Positions 46,553 to 54,933 of a stretch of 64,000 bases of DNA are shown here, piece by piece. The stretch covers positions 124,001-188,000 of the forward strand of contig NZ_WHNQ01000012.1 in NCBI RefSeq assembly GCF_009362785.1, written 5' to 3'. A program made the position numbers and the translations under genes. Below the pieces are notes generated by a model. That model worked only from the letters and a program-made list of their open reading frames with translations. It was not told where the DNA came from and did not search any database. The stretch comes from Paraburkholderia atlantica (lineage in GTDB: Bacteria > Pseudomonadota > Gammaproteobacteria > Burkholderiales > Burkholderiaceae). The number at the start of each line of letters is the position of its first letter. The stretch's first letter is position 1.

Positions 46553-48478
46553 TTACTCCAGCGCCGCGGCGACAAGTTCGGCCACGTCCAGCACTTCCGG
46601 ACGCGGCCCCACTACCCCTTCGAGCATCGCCGTGCAATTCGGGCAGCCGACCGCGACGATCTCCGCGCCGCTCGCGCGCGCGTCGTCGATACGGATATCG
46701 GGAATCCGCCGTTTGCCGGGGATATCGGTCAACGGTGCGCCGCCGCCACCACCGCAGCAGCGTCCGCGCATCCCGTGTCGCTCCATCTCGACCACCTTGA
46801 TGCCGATGCTCTTCAGCACACGGCGCGGCGCTTCCGTCTCGCCGTTGTAGCGGCCCAGATAGCACGGGTCGTGATAGGTAATATTGCGCTCCGCGACGGC
46901 GGCGGCCGCGCGCGGCGACAGTTTGCCGCTCGCGATCAGTTCGTCGATCAACGCCGTGTGATGCTGCACCTGATAGAAGCCGCCGAGCGCGCGATACTCG
47001 TTGCGCAGGCTATGCAGCACATGCGGATCGGCGGTAACGATGCGCGCGAACGAGTATTGCGAGAGCGTGCCGATCAGCGTACGAGCCAGTTGCTGGAACG
47101 TCGCTTCGTCGCCGAGACGCCGCGCGGTGTCGCCGGTATCGGTTTCGGCGCCGCCCAGCACCGCGTAATCGACGCCCGCGCGGTTCAGCACCTTGACGAG
47201 CGCGCGCAGTGTGCGCTGATAGCGCATGTCGAACGCGCCCTCGCCGGCGATCAGCAGTACGTCCACATGACGGCCCGGCTGCGCGACCTGCACCTGCAGA
47301 TCGACGGCCCAGTCGTAACGCGCGCCGATGTCGTAGCCGTTGATGCTGCCGGTTTCGCGCAGATTCGCGAGCGTCGCCGGCCCCTTGCCGGGCACGCTGC
47401 CTTCGACGAGCGTCTGGTTGCGGCGCATGTCCACGATTGCGTCGACGTGCTCGATCAGCATCGGGCACTCCTGCACGCAGGCGCGGCAGGTCGTGCAGGA
47501 CCACAGCGTGTCGGCCTCGATCAGCGTCGAGATCAGTGGCTTACCCGGCGCGCCCGCATGCTTGCCGACCGGAATGCCCGGCGTCGGACTGCCAGCGTAT
47601 TGCGCATCGGTGCCGCCGACCATGCCGGTCACCAGATCCTGAATCAGCTTTTTCGGGTTCAGCGGCTGACCCGCCGCGAACGCGGGGCACGCCGCTTCGC
47701 ATTTGCCGCATTGCACGCAGGCGTCGAAGCTCAACAACTGGTTCCAGCGGAATTCGACCGGCTTGCCGACGCCGTATTCCTTCGCGTCGAGCAGCGGCAT
47801 TTTCAGTGCCGTGGGCGGCACGGCGTCGGGAGCGTTACGCGCCGCGGCGGCATCGGCAAAGCGCTCCTGACGCGGATGAAACGCGAGGTGCAGCAGACCC
47901 GCCAACGCATGTTTCATCGGACCGCCGCGCGCCGCGCCGAACGTCATCGTGAACGCCCCCGCCGCGATCAGCAGCGCGACGATCACGGCGAGCGCACCGG
48001 ACATCGCCGTCGCGGGCAACGCGATGAACAAGGCCAGACCGAGCGCGAACGAACCCAGCAGCAGCGGCAACTGATCCCAAGGCCCACGCGAGAGCCGCGC
48101 CGACACCGTCTTCGCGCCATGCCGGCGGCGCCAGACGAACACCGTGCCGATCAGCATCGCCAGCGCGGCAACGAAGATCAGCTTGTCGAGCCACGGCGAA
48201 TAGATCGCCAAGCCGTAGTTGACGAACACGAGCGCCATCGCGAGGATCGCTCCGCCCGCCGTCGCAACGTGCGTGCGTGCGATGTACGGATCGCGCGCAA
48301 CTACATGATGCAGGTCGACGAAGTAGCGTTTCGGGATCGCGAGCAGATTGGTCCAGCCGTAGGCGCCCGCGACGGTCGCGCGGCCCTCGCGCCAGTAGGC
48401 GGCGCGGCGTGCCAGCGCGAACGCGAGACCGGCCACCGACACCCACAGCAGGACGGTGATGACAAACACGGGGCTCAT
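46553..48478 (-). CDS. dgcB: Dimethylglycine catabolism iron-sulphur membrane protein
   Basis: 641 residues. N-terminal membrane helices (about five within residues 1-190), then two [4Fe-4S] motifs (CVQCGKCEAACP and CTTCRACVQECP) and paired CCG-type domains (HHTALIDELI, GRCCGGGGGA, GCPNC) as in heterodisulphide reductase HdrD. It likely channels electrons from DgcA to the quinone pool. Starts 2 bases after the dgcA stop. The same frame runs further upstream within dgcA without meaning. Confidence 0.94.
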   Translation of the reverse strand: MSPVFVITVLLWVSVAGLAFALARRAAYWREGRATVAGAYGWTNLLAIPKRYFVDLHHVVARDPYIARTHVATAGGAILAMALVFVNYGLAIYSPWLDKLIFVAALAMLIGTVFVWRRRHGAKTVSARLSRGPWDQLPLLLGSFALGLALFIALPATAMSGALAVIVALLIAAGAFTMTFGAARGGPMKHALAGLLHLAFHPRQERFADAAAARNAPDAVPPTALKMPLLDAKEYGVGKPVEFRWNQLLSFDACVQCGKCEAACPAFAAGQPLNPKKLIQDLVTGMVGGTDAQYAGSPTPGIPVGKHAGAPGKPLISTLIEADTLWSCTTCRACVQECPMLIEHVDAIVDMRRNQTLVEGSVPGKGPATLANLRETGSINGYDIGARYDWAVDLQVQVAQPGRHVDVLLIAGEGAFDMRYQRTLRALVKVLNRAGVDYAVLGGAETDTGDTARRLGDEATFQQLARTLIGTLSQYSFARIVTADPHVLHSLRNEYRALGGFYQVQHHTALIDELIASGKLSPRAAAAVAERNITYHDPCYLGRYNGETEAPRRVLKSIGIKVVEMERHGMRGRCCGGGGGAPLTDIPGKRRIPDIRIDDARASGAEIVAVGCPNCTAMLEGVVGPRPEVLDVAELVAAALE

Positions 48479-48480
48479 CG

Positions 48481-50544
48481 TCAGAAATCCTTGCAAAGGC
48501 GCAGCGCGTCGTAGATCGCGCCGTGAATGTTGTGCATCGAGATGCAGTCGCCGACGCGGAACAGCAGGAAGCGTCCATTGCCGAGTTGCTCGTCCAGACA
48601 CGGTTGCGGTTCGGACGCGAACAGCTTGTGCACGTCGACCTGGCCGCGATTGACCGATTCCGGCTTCAGCTTCCAGTAAAGCTGGTCGTTCGGCGTACTG
48701 CCGTTTTCGATCACCACCTGATCGACCGCGCGTTCTTCCTGCTCCTCGGTGTACTCGTTGCGGATCACGGCGATCTTCTTGCCGTCTTCCTCGTACACCT
48801 TGTCGAGCCAGTAGTTGGGCGTATGGATCACGCCTTGCGCGTACAGACGGCGATAGAAGATCGGGAATGTGGTGCCGCCGACGTCGTCGGCAACCTTCAC
48901 GTCGGGCGTGACGATCTCCACGTTGCCGCCGCGGCTCGCGATGAAATCCGCGACGCCCGCGCCCGCATGCGTGCTGACGCCGTCGTACACGAGCACGTTT
49001 TGGCCCGGCTCGACCTTGCCGGCCAGCACGTCCCACGAACTGACCGCGAGCCCCGCGTCGACACCCCACGCCGCGACCTGCGACGTGAACGCCGAACCGC
49101 CGGTGGCGAGCACGACGATGTCGGGCTTCTCGGCCATGATGGTCCGCTCGTCGGCGGCGACACCGAGGCGTCGATCCACGCCGAGGCGCTTCGTCTCCAT
49201 GTCGAACCAGCGCACGATGCCGGCCATCTGCTCGCGCTGCGGCGCTTTCGCCGCCAGCATGATCTGGCCGCCCACGTAATCGTTCTTTTCGAACAGCACC
49301 ACGTCGTGACCGCGCGACTTCGCGACGCGCGCCGCTTCGAGCCCCGCGGGCCCCGCGCCGACCACGACGACTTTGCGCTTCGGCCCACGCGACTTGACGA
49401 TCACGTGCGGCATCGTCGCTTCGCGCGAGGTCGCGGCGTTCTGCACGCACAGCACGTCGAGGCCGTTGTATTGACGGTCGATGCAGTAGTTCGCGCCGAC
49501 GCACTGCTTGATTTCGTCCTCGCGGCCATCGCGGATCTTGATCACCATATGCGGATCGGCGATCTGTGCGCGCGTCATGCCGACCAGATCGACCATGCCG
49601 CTCGCGAGCAGCCGCTCGGCCTGGCCCGCGTCGCGGATGCTTTGCGCGTGCATCACCGGCACCTTGACGACCTGCTTGATGCCGGCCGCTAGATGCACGA
49701 ACGGCTCGGGCGGCAGCGCCATCGGCGGCATGCAGTTGGCGAGCGTGTTGTGGGTGTCCGCGCCGGAACCGATCACGCCGAGATAATCGATCAGGCCGCT
49801 CTCGCTCATTGCCTGAGCGATTTCCTTCAGCTGTTCGTGATCGAGCCCGTCTTCATGGAATTCGTCGCCGCACATGCGCAGGCCGACGCAGAAGTCGGCG
49901 CCGACCGCTGCACGCACCGCCTGCAACACTTCGACGCCGAAACGCAGGCGGTTTTCGAGCGAGCCGCCCCATTCGTCGGTGCGGAAGTTGGTACGCGGGC
50001 TCCAGAACTGATCGATCAGATGCTGGTGCGCGGCCGAGATTTCGATGCCGTCCATGCCCGCATCCTTCACGCGCTTCGCGGCCGCCGCGAAATCGCCGAT
50101 GATGCGGCGGATCTCCTCGACCTCGATGATCTTCGCATTGCCGCGATGCACCGGCTCGCGTACTCCCGACGGCGACATCAGATGCGGCCAGTGCTCGCCG
50201 TGAAACGCCGAACGGCGTCCCATGTGAGTGGCCTGAATCATGATCTTCGCGCCATGCGCGTGCATCGCTTCGGCGAGCCGTGCGAGCGGATCGACGATTC
50301 GGTCGGTGGCGAGATTCACCGACTTCCACCAGCCTTGCGGGCTGTCGATCGACACCGGGCTCGACCCGCCGCACACGGCGAGTCCGACGCCGCCCTTGGC
50401 CTTTTCCTCGTAGTAGCGGATGTAACGGTCGCCGGGCAGGCCACCCGGTTCCGCATAGACCTCCGCGTGCGCGGTACTGACGATGCGGTTGCGCAGCGTC
50501 AGCTTGTTCAACGTGAGCGGCTTGAAAAGGTTCGGGTAACGCAT
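48481..50544 (-). CDS. dgcA: Dimethylglycine demethylase, TMADH-like flavoprotein
   Basis: 687 residues. N-terminal FMN TIM barrel of the old yellow enzyme family (about 1-340), an iron-sulphur segment at Cys348, Cys354 and Cys366, then an FAD/NAD dinucleotide domain (VVVVGAGPAGLEAARVAKSRG). It converts dimethylglycine to sarcosine. Alignment to trimethylamine dehydrogenase would place a fourth cluster cysteine at residue 351, where Ala is found (CVGANYC). Start at MRYPNLFK; upstream in-frame codons are not family-like. Confidence 0.94.
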   Translation of the reverse strand: MRYPNLFKPLTLNKLTLRNRIVSTAHAEVYAEPGGLPGDRYIRYYEEKAKGGVGLAVCGGSSPVSIDSPQGWWKSVNLATDRIVDPLARLAEAMHAHGAKIMIQATHMGRRSAFHGEHWPHLMSPSGVREPVHRGNAKIIEVEEIRRIIGDFAAAAKRVKDAGMDGIEISAAHQHLIDQFWSPRTNFRTDEWGGSLENRLRFGVEVLQAVRAAVGADFCVGLRMCGDEFHEDGLDHEQLKEIAQAMSESGLIDYLGVIGSGADTHNTLANCMPPMALPPEPFVHLAAGIKQVVKVPVMHAQSIRDAGQAERLLASGMVDLVGMTRAQIADPHMVIKIRDGREDEIKQCVGANYCIDRQYNGLDVLCVQNAATSREATMPHVIVKSRGPKRKVVVVGAGPAGLEAARVAKSRGHDVVLFEKNDYVGGQIMLAAKAPQREQMAGIVRWFDMETKRLGVDRRLGVAADERTIMAEKPDIVVLATGGSAFTSQVAAWGVDAGLAVSSWDVLAGKVEPGQNVLVYDGVSTHAGAGVADFIASRGGNVEIVTPDVKVADDVGGTTFPIFYRRLYAQGVIHTPNYWLDKVYEEDGKKIAVIRNEYTEEQEERAVDQVVIENGSTPNDQLYWKLKPESVNRGQVDVHKLFASEPQPCLDEQLGNGRFLLFRVGDCISMHNIHGAIYDALRLCKDF

Positions 50545-50569
50545 CGCGGTCGACCTCGGAATGCTCGGA

Positions 50570-51109
50570 TTAGATTGATGCCAGCGGCGACACTTCGAAC
50601 ACACAGTGCTCGTGTCCTTCCGCCGCGCAGCGTGCTTCTTTCGATTGCGACGGCGGGCCCTTGCGCGCGCCGTCTGGCGCCGTATCGTTGACCCAGTCCA
50701 TCGCGCCCGCGAACCAGCCGGCGAACATGTAGCAGAGCTTGCCGGTCTTGCCCGGTTGCGCGAGCACGAACGACGAGTGCCGTAATTCGATCCGCGCATG
50801 CGAGCTCGCCGGATCGGCTTCGATGATCCTGAACAGGCCCCAGCCGCGCTGGGACAGACGGTTCAGGTAGTGCTCGAATACCGCCATGCCGGTGAGGCCG
50901 TGCTGTTTCGCTTCCTTCTCGCACCAGAAGTACGCGGATTTGTAGCCGGCCTTGTAGAGAATCTCGGCGTACGTGTCGCGGCCGAGCGCTTCCTCGACGG
51001 CGACGTGGTTGTTGGTGAAGAAATGACGCGGCACGTAGAGCATCGGCAGCGCGTCCGTGGTCCAGACGCCGGTGTCCGGATTTACATCGATGGGCAATTG
51101 AGGTTGCAT
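50570..51109 (-). CDS. DUF5943 protein with V4R-like fold
   Basis: 179 residues, no signal peptide. The C-terminal EARCAAEGHEHCVFEV (Cys161, Cys169, His166/168) is the signature of V4R (4-vinyl reductase) domains, which bind small hydrophobic ligands and in XylR/DmpR act as sensors. Here the domain stands alone without ATPase or HTH. It is 25 bases before dgcA and 34 bases after the dipeptidase-like gene. Co-conservation with dgcAB in the betaine cluster suggests an accessory role, but the function is unknown. Confidence 0.8.
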   Translation of the reverse strand: MQPQLPIDVNPDTGVWTTDALPMLYVPRHFFTNNHVAVEEALGRDTYAEILYKAGYKSAYFWCEKEAKQHGLTGMAVFEHYLNRLSQRGWGLFRIIEADPASSHARIELRHSSFVLAQPGKTGKLCYMFAGWFAGAMDWVNDTAPDGARKGPPSQSKEARCAAEGHEHCVFEVSPLASI

Positions 51110-51143
51110 GTGGGAACTCCGTTTTGATCCGCTGTAAAAAGGC

Positions 51144-52115
51144 TCACACCTTCCAGACTTCGCCGAACACCCGTACCCAGTTCTCGCCCATGATCTTGCG
51201 GATGCGCGTCTCGCTCCAGCCGGCACGTTCCATCGCGGCGGTCAGGTTCGGAAACTCGCCGATCGTGCGAATGCCTTCCGGATTCACGACCTTGCCGAAG
51301 TTCGTCAACTGGCGATAACGGCCCTTGTCGTGCGTGATCCAGTCGAAAAATTCGGTGCTGTAGCCCTGCGTGAAATCCGTGCCGATTCCCACCTGGTCTT
51401 CGCCGATCAGGTTCACCACGTACTCGATCGCCTCGATGTAATCTTCGACGGTCGCATCGGGGCCGCGCTTCAGGAACGGCGCGAACATCGTCACGCCGAC
51501 GAAGCCGCCCGCGTCCGCGATTTCCTTCAGCTGCTCGTCGGTCTTGTTGCGCGGATGCTCCTTGAGCCCGGACGGGCAGCAATGCGAATAGCAGACCGGC
51601 TTCTTCGACGCCGCGATCGCCTCCGACGAGGTCTTGCCGCCCACATGCGACAGGTCGACCATGATGCCGACGCGGTTCATCTCCTGAATCACCTCGCGCC
51701 CGTAGCCGGACAGACCGCCGTCGCGCTCGTAGCAGCCGGTGCCGACGAGGTTCTGCGTGTTGTAACAAAGCTGCACCACGTTGACGCCGAGATCCTTGAA
51801 CGCTTCGATATAGCCGAGGTTGTCCTCGAATGCATGCGCGTTCTGGAAGCCGAAGATGATGCCGGTCTTGTTCTCTTTCTTCGCGCGGAAGATGTCGTCG
51901 GTGGTGCGCACCAGCGTGAGAATTTCGCTGTATTCGCGGATCTGCTGCTTCATTTCGGCGATGTTGTCGACGGTCTTCTGAAAGCTTTCCCAGACCGATA
52001 CCGTGCAGTTCACCGCGGTGACGCCGCCCTTGCGCATGTCTTCGAACACCGAGCGCTCGAACTTCGAAATGTTCAGCCCGTCGATGATGATGCTGTTCTC
52101 GTGCAGTTGACTCAT
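51144..52115 (-). CDS. Renal-dipeptidase-family protein with degenerate metal site
   Basis: 323 residues with the membrane dipeptidase TIM-barrel fold. Conserved parts: VDLSHVGGK (His157), YSHCCPSG (His178), HPRN (Arg189) and GIGTDFTQG (Asp247). The N-terminal HxD zinc motif, normally DGHND, is DGLNI (Leu14, Ile16), and the bridging Glu, normally in EGG, appears as Gln91 (FGFQN). So one metal position and the bridge are lost. In Pseudomonas a homologue occurs beside dgcA. Either a single-metal enzyme with another substrate or a non-hydrolytic protein. Confidence 0.82.
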   Translation of the reverse strand: MSQLHENSIIIDGLNISKFERSVFEDMRKGGVTAVNCTVSVWESFQKTVDNIAEMKQQIREYSEILTLVRTTDDIFRAKKENKTGIIFGFQNAHAFEDNLGYIEAFKDLGVNVVQLCYNTQNLVGTGCYERDGGLSGYGREVIQEMNRVGIMVDLSHVGGKTSSEAIAASKKPVCYSHCCPSGLKEHPRNKTDEQLKEIADAGGFVGVTMFAPFLKRGPDATVEDYIEAIEYVVNLIGEDQVGIGTDFTQGYSTEFFDWITHDKGRYRQLTNFGKVVNPEGIRTIGEFPNLTAAMERAGWSETRIRKIMGENWVRVFGEVWKV

Positions 52116-52133
52116 CGTTTGCTCCGCGCGTAA

Positions 52134-53408
52134 TCAGTAAATGGGAAAGCGGTCGCACAGCGCGAAAATCTCGCGGCGCACGCGTTGTTCGGTTGCGGCG
52201 TCGCCTTCGGGGGACGTCCGCAGCGCATCGAGCACCTCGACGATCAGACGCCCCACCTCGCGAAACTCGCTGACGCCGAAGCCGCGCGTCGTGCCGGCCG
52301 GCGTGCCGAGGCGAATTCCGGAGGTGACGGTCGGCTTTTCCGTATCGAACGGAATGCCGTTCTTGTTGCAGGTGATGCCCGCGCGCTCCAGCGCCTGCTC
52401 GACCTGATTGCCCTTGAGCCCCTTCGGCCGCAGATCGACCAGCAGCAGATGGTTGTCGGTGCCGCCCGTCACCAGATCGACGCCGCCCGCTTTCAGCACG
52501 TCGCCGAGCGCCCGCGCGTTCGCGAGCACGCTGTCGATATAGGTTTTGAAGCCCGGCTGCAGCGCCTCGCCGAACGCGACCGCCTTGCCGGCGATCACAT
52601 GCATCAGCGGTCCGCCCTGCAAGCCGGGGAACACGGCGGAGTTGATCTTCTTCGCGATCTCTTCGTCGTTGGTCAACACAAAGCCGCCGCGCGGACCGCG
52701 CAGGGTCTTGTGGGTGGTCGACGTGACCACGTGCGCATGCGGGACCGGATTGTCATGACGGCCGGCCGCGATCACGCCCGCGATATGGGCCATGTCCACC
52801 ATCAGCTTCGCACCGACGCCGTCGGCGATTGCGCGCAGCCGTGCGAAGTCGAGCGCGCGCGGATAGGCGGAGAAGCCCGCGATCAGCAGCGTCGGTTTGT
52901 GCTGTTGCGCCAGTTCCTCGATCTGCTCGTAGTCGATCAGCATCGTGTCGCGCCGCACGCCGTACTGCACCGCGTTGAACCACTTGCCCGACAACGCGGG
53001 CTTCGCGCCGTGCGTCAGATGCCCGCCCGCGTCGAGCGACATGCCGAGCACCGTATCGCCCGGCTTCGTCAGTGCGAGCATCACCGCGCCGTTCGCTTGC
53101 GCGCCGGAATGCGGCTGCACGTTCGCGAACTTCGCATTGAAAAGCTGCTTGATGCGATCGAGCGCGAGCGTCTCAATCTCGTCGACGTATTCGCAACCGC
53201 CGTAGTAGCGCTTGCCCGGATACCCTTCCGCGTATTTGTTGGTCAGCACCGAGCCCTGCGCGTCGAGTACCGCGCGCGACACGATGTTTTCCGACGCGAT
53301 CAGCTCGACTTGCGACTGCTGACGCTCGAGCTCTTTCAGAATGGCGCCGCGCACCGCCGGATCGCGCGCCGGCAGCGAGTCTTCGAAGAAGGGATTCGGG
53401 TTCGACAT
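52134..53408 (-). CDS. glyA: Serine hydroxymethyltransferase (catabolic copy)
   Basis: 424 residues, normal length for GlyA. PLP-lysine motif VTSTTHKTLRGPRGG, SGAQANGAV and the IGVNCNK-like C-terminal region are seen. It joins glycine with methylene-THF to form serine; here it completes the betaine to serine route. First gene of the nine-gene unit (glyA to gbcB), with gaps of 73 bases or less. Probably a second glyA exists elsewhere for housekeeping. Start at MSNPNPFFED. Confidence 0.95.
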   Translation of the reverse strand: MSNPNPFFEDSLPARDPAVRGAILKELERQQSQVELIASENIVSRAVLDAQGSVLTNKYAEGYPGKRYYGGCEYVDEIETLALDRIKQLFNAKFANVQPHSGAQANGAVMLALTKPGDTVLGMSLDAGGHLTHGAKPALSGKWFNAVQYGVRRDTMLIDYEQIEELAQQHKPTLLIAGFSAYPRALDFARLRAIADGVGAKLMVDMAHIAGVIAAGRHDNPVPHAHVVTSTTHKTLRGPRGGFVLTNDEEIAKKINSAVFPGLQGGPLMHVIAGKAVAFGEALQPGFKTYIDSVLANARALGDVLKAGGVDLVTGGTDNHLLLVDLRPKGLKGNQVEQALERAGITCNKNGIPFDTEKPTVTSGIRLGTPAGTTRGFGVSEFREVGRLIVEVLDALRTSPEGDAATEQRVRREIFALCDRFPIY

Positions 53409-53827
53409 GGAAGGTCCGTAAGAACGTTGACGGGAAGGCTGTTGCGGGTTGCCGGCGGGGTCGCGCCGCCGCTTTGCCTTGGATCTATTCTTGACGGTCG
53501 GCCCGCGCGTCAATTTACGAATTCAGACGCGTTCTTTGCCTTTTCCGCCATGCGCGTCCTTTTTCGACAAGTCGCGCAGTCGGCCCGCGTGGGGCTGCAC
53601 TACAAGGCAGTCTTGCTGCGCCGTTCGGGTGCGCCGTATTGCCGTCGCGGCGCCGTTCTGGTGCCGCGTGGAAGCGATTTCGTCAGCGGATTGCTTAGCC
53701 ATTCCAGGCTGTGTGCGCAGCATCCAAGGGTTTAGCCTGATGGCATGGTTGTTGCCCTGATACTCAGAATTGAGATAGTCGCCTTCCCCACAGCGACGCG
53801 AAATTTACATCAGGATTCCCCGTTCCC
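53409..53827. other. Divergent regulatory region between glyA and gbdR
   Basis: 419 bases without a gene. Contains the inverted repeat at 53491-53513 (83 bases upstream of glyA). GC is slightly lower than in the coding flanks. GbdR-type regulators in related bacteria activate dgc, gbc and glyA genes, so this region is the best place for their binding sites. No riboswitch-like structure recognised. Confidence 0.6.
53491..53513. promoter_or_regulatory. TTGACG-N11-CGTCAA inverted repeat
   Basis: TTGACG (53491-53496) and CGTCAA (53508-53513) form a perfect 6-base inverted repeat with an 11-base spacer, 83 bases upstream of the glyA ATG. Spacing of about one and a half turns between arm centres fits a dimeric regulator. 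It may be a GbdR site; no experimental consensus was available to me. Confidence 0.35.
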
Positions 53828-54823
53828 ATGTCCACCGATCGCACGGCATCGTTGTCGCATTTCGCATTTATGCCGGTTCCCAACTTCACGATGATCGCGT
53901 TCACCAACGCGATCGAAGTGCTACGCATGGCGAACTACCTGACGGGCCAACCGCTTTACCGCTGGTCGATCGTGAGTCCCGCCGGCGGGCCGGTCATGGC
54001 GAGCAACGGGCTTTCCGTCGATACGGGGCCGGTCGAATGCGTCGGGCAACCCGATATCGTGTTCGTGGTCGGCGGCATCGATGTGCAGCGCTCCACCACC
54101 GCCGAGCATCTGTCCGCGCTGCGCCGTTTCGCGCGCATGGGCTGCGTGCTGGGCAGTCTGTGCACGGGCACCTATGCGCTCGCGCGCGCCGGCCTGCTGG
54201 CCGGTTATGCGTGCGCGATTCATTGGGAAAACATGTCGGCGCTGAAGGAAGAGTTTCCCGACACGCGCTTTCTGAAAGAGCTGTTCGTGATCGATCGGGA
54301 TCGGGTGACCTGCACCGGCGGCGTCGCGCCGCTCGACATGATGCTGAATCTGATTTCGCCGCGCGTCGGTACCGCGCGCGTCACGCAGATCGCCGAGCAG
54401 TTCATCGTCGAACACGTGCGCGACACCAGCGCGCAGCAGAAGATGCCGCTGGTCGCGCGGCTCGGCTCGGCCAACAAGTCGCTGTTCGAAGTGATCTCGC
54501 TGATGGAGAACAACATCGAGGAGCCGCTGTCGCGCGAGGAACTTGCGCGGCTGGCGGGCATGTCGCAACGGCAGTTGCAACGGCTGTTCCGCGAGCACCT
54601 GGGGATGACGCCGACGCACTACTACCTGACGTTGCGCCTGCGGCGCGCGCGCGAGCTGCTGTTGCAGACCGACATGTCGATCATGCACATCACGATGGCG
54701 TGCGGCTTCCAGTCGGCCTGCCACTTCTCGAAGAGCTATCGCGACGCGTTCGGCACCGCGCCGACGCGCGAACGCCGCAACCAGGCGCCTTCGCTGTCCA
54801 GTGCGCCAGTGCTGGCTGCTTGA
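53828..54823 (+). CDS. gbdR: GlxA-type AraC regulator of betaine catabolism
   Basis: 331 residues. DJ-1/PfpI-like N-terminal domain (about 10-190, with FMPVPNFTMIAFTNAIEVLRMANYL and GSLCTGTYALARAGLLAG) and an AraC double HTH (about 220-320; EELARLAGMSQRQLQRLFREHLG and MHITMACGFQSACHFSKSYRDAFGTAP). In Pseudomonas GbdR senses betaine and dimethylglycine and activates their catabolic genes. Position directly divergent from glyA and the betaine array supports the name. Single gene. Confidence 0.93.
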   Translation: MSTDRTASLSHFAFMPVPNFTMIAFTNAIEVLRMANYLTGQPLYRWSIVSPAGGPVMASNGLSVDTGPVECVGQPDIVFVVGGIDVQRSTTAEHLSALRRFARMGCVLGSLCTGTYALARAGLLAGYACAIHWENMSALKEEFPDTRFLKELFVIDRDRVTCTGGVAPLDMMLNLISPRVGTARVTQIAEQFIVEHVRDTSAQQKMPLVARLGSANKSLFEVISLMENNIEEPLSREELARLAGMSQRQLQRLFREHLGMTPTHYYLTLRLRRARELLLQTDMSIMHITMACGFQSACHFSKSYRDAFGTAPTRERRNQAPSLSSAPVLAA

Positions 54824-54874
54824 TCAATGAAAATACGCTGAACCGTGGTCCGTTCAGCGCGTGCTTAAGACGAC

Positions 54875-54905
54875 GCGCTGCGTGGACCAACAGCCCACGC
54901 AGCGC
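54875..54905. terminator. Stem-loop between gbdR and fdhA
   Basis: GCGCTGCGTGG (54875-54885) pairs fully with CCACGCAGCGC (54895-54905) around a 9-base loop. A shorter stem CGCTGAAC/GTTCAGCG precedes it (54836-54859). No T-run follows closely, so termination is likely but not certain for these convergent genes. Confidence 0.5.
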
Positions 54906-54933
54906 TTAGCGGCAATTTAGCGGCTAGCGAACT

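Noticed and set aside
46457..48514. 685-codon frame antisense to dgcB and etfA
   Set aside because: Shadow of high-GC coding sequence; the minus-strand proteins have conserved Fe-S and FAD motifs.
48479..49504. Upstream in-frame continuation of dgcB, giving a 983-codon frame
   Set aside because: It overlaps dgcA in another frame of the same strand and reads as Arg/Gly-rich nonsense; dgcB begins at MSPVFVITV right after the dgcA stop.
53409..53827. Glycine riboswitch upstream of glyA
   Set aside because: No paired-aptamer arrangement or matching conserved core could be seen by eye.
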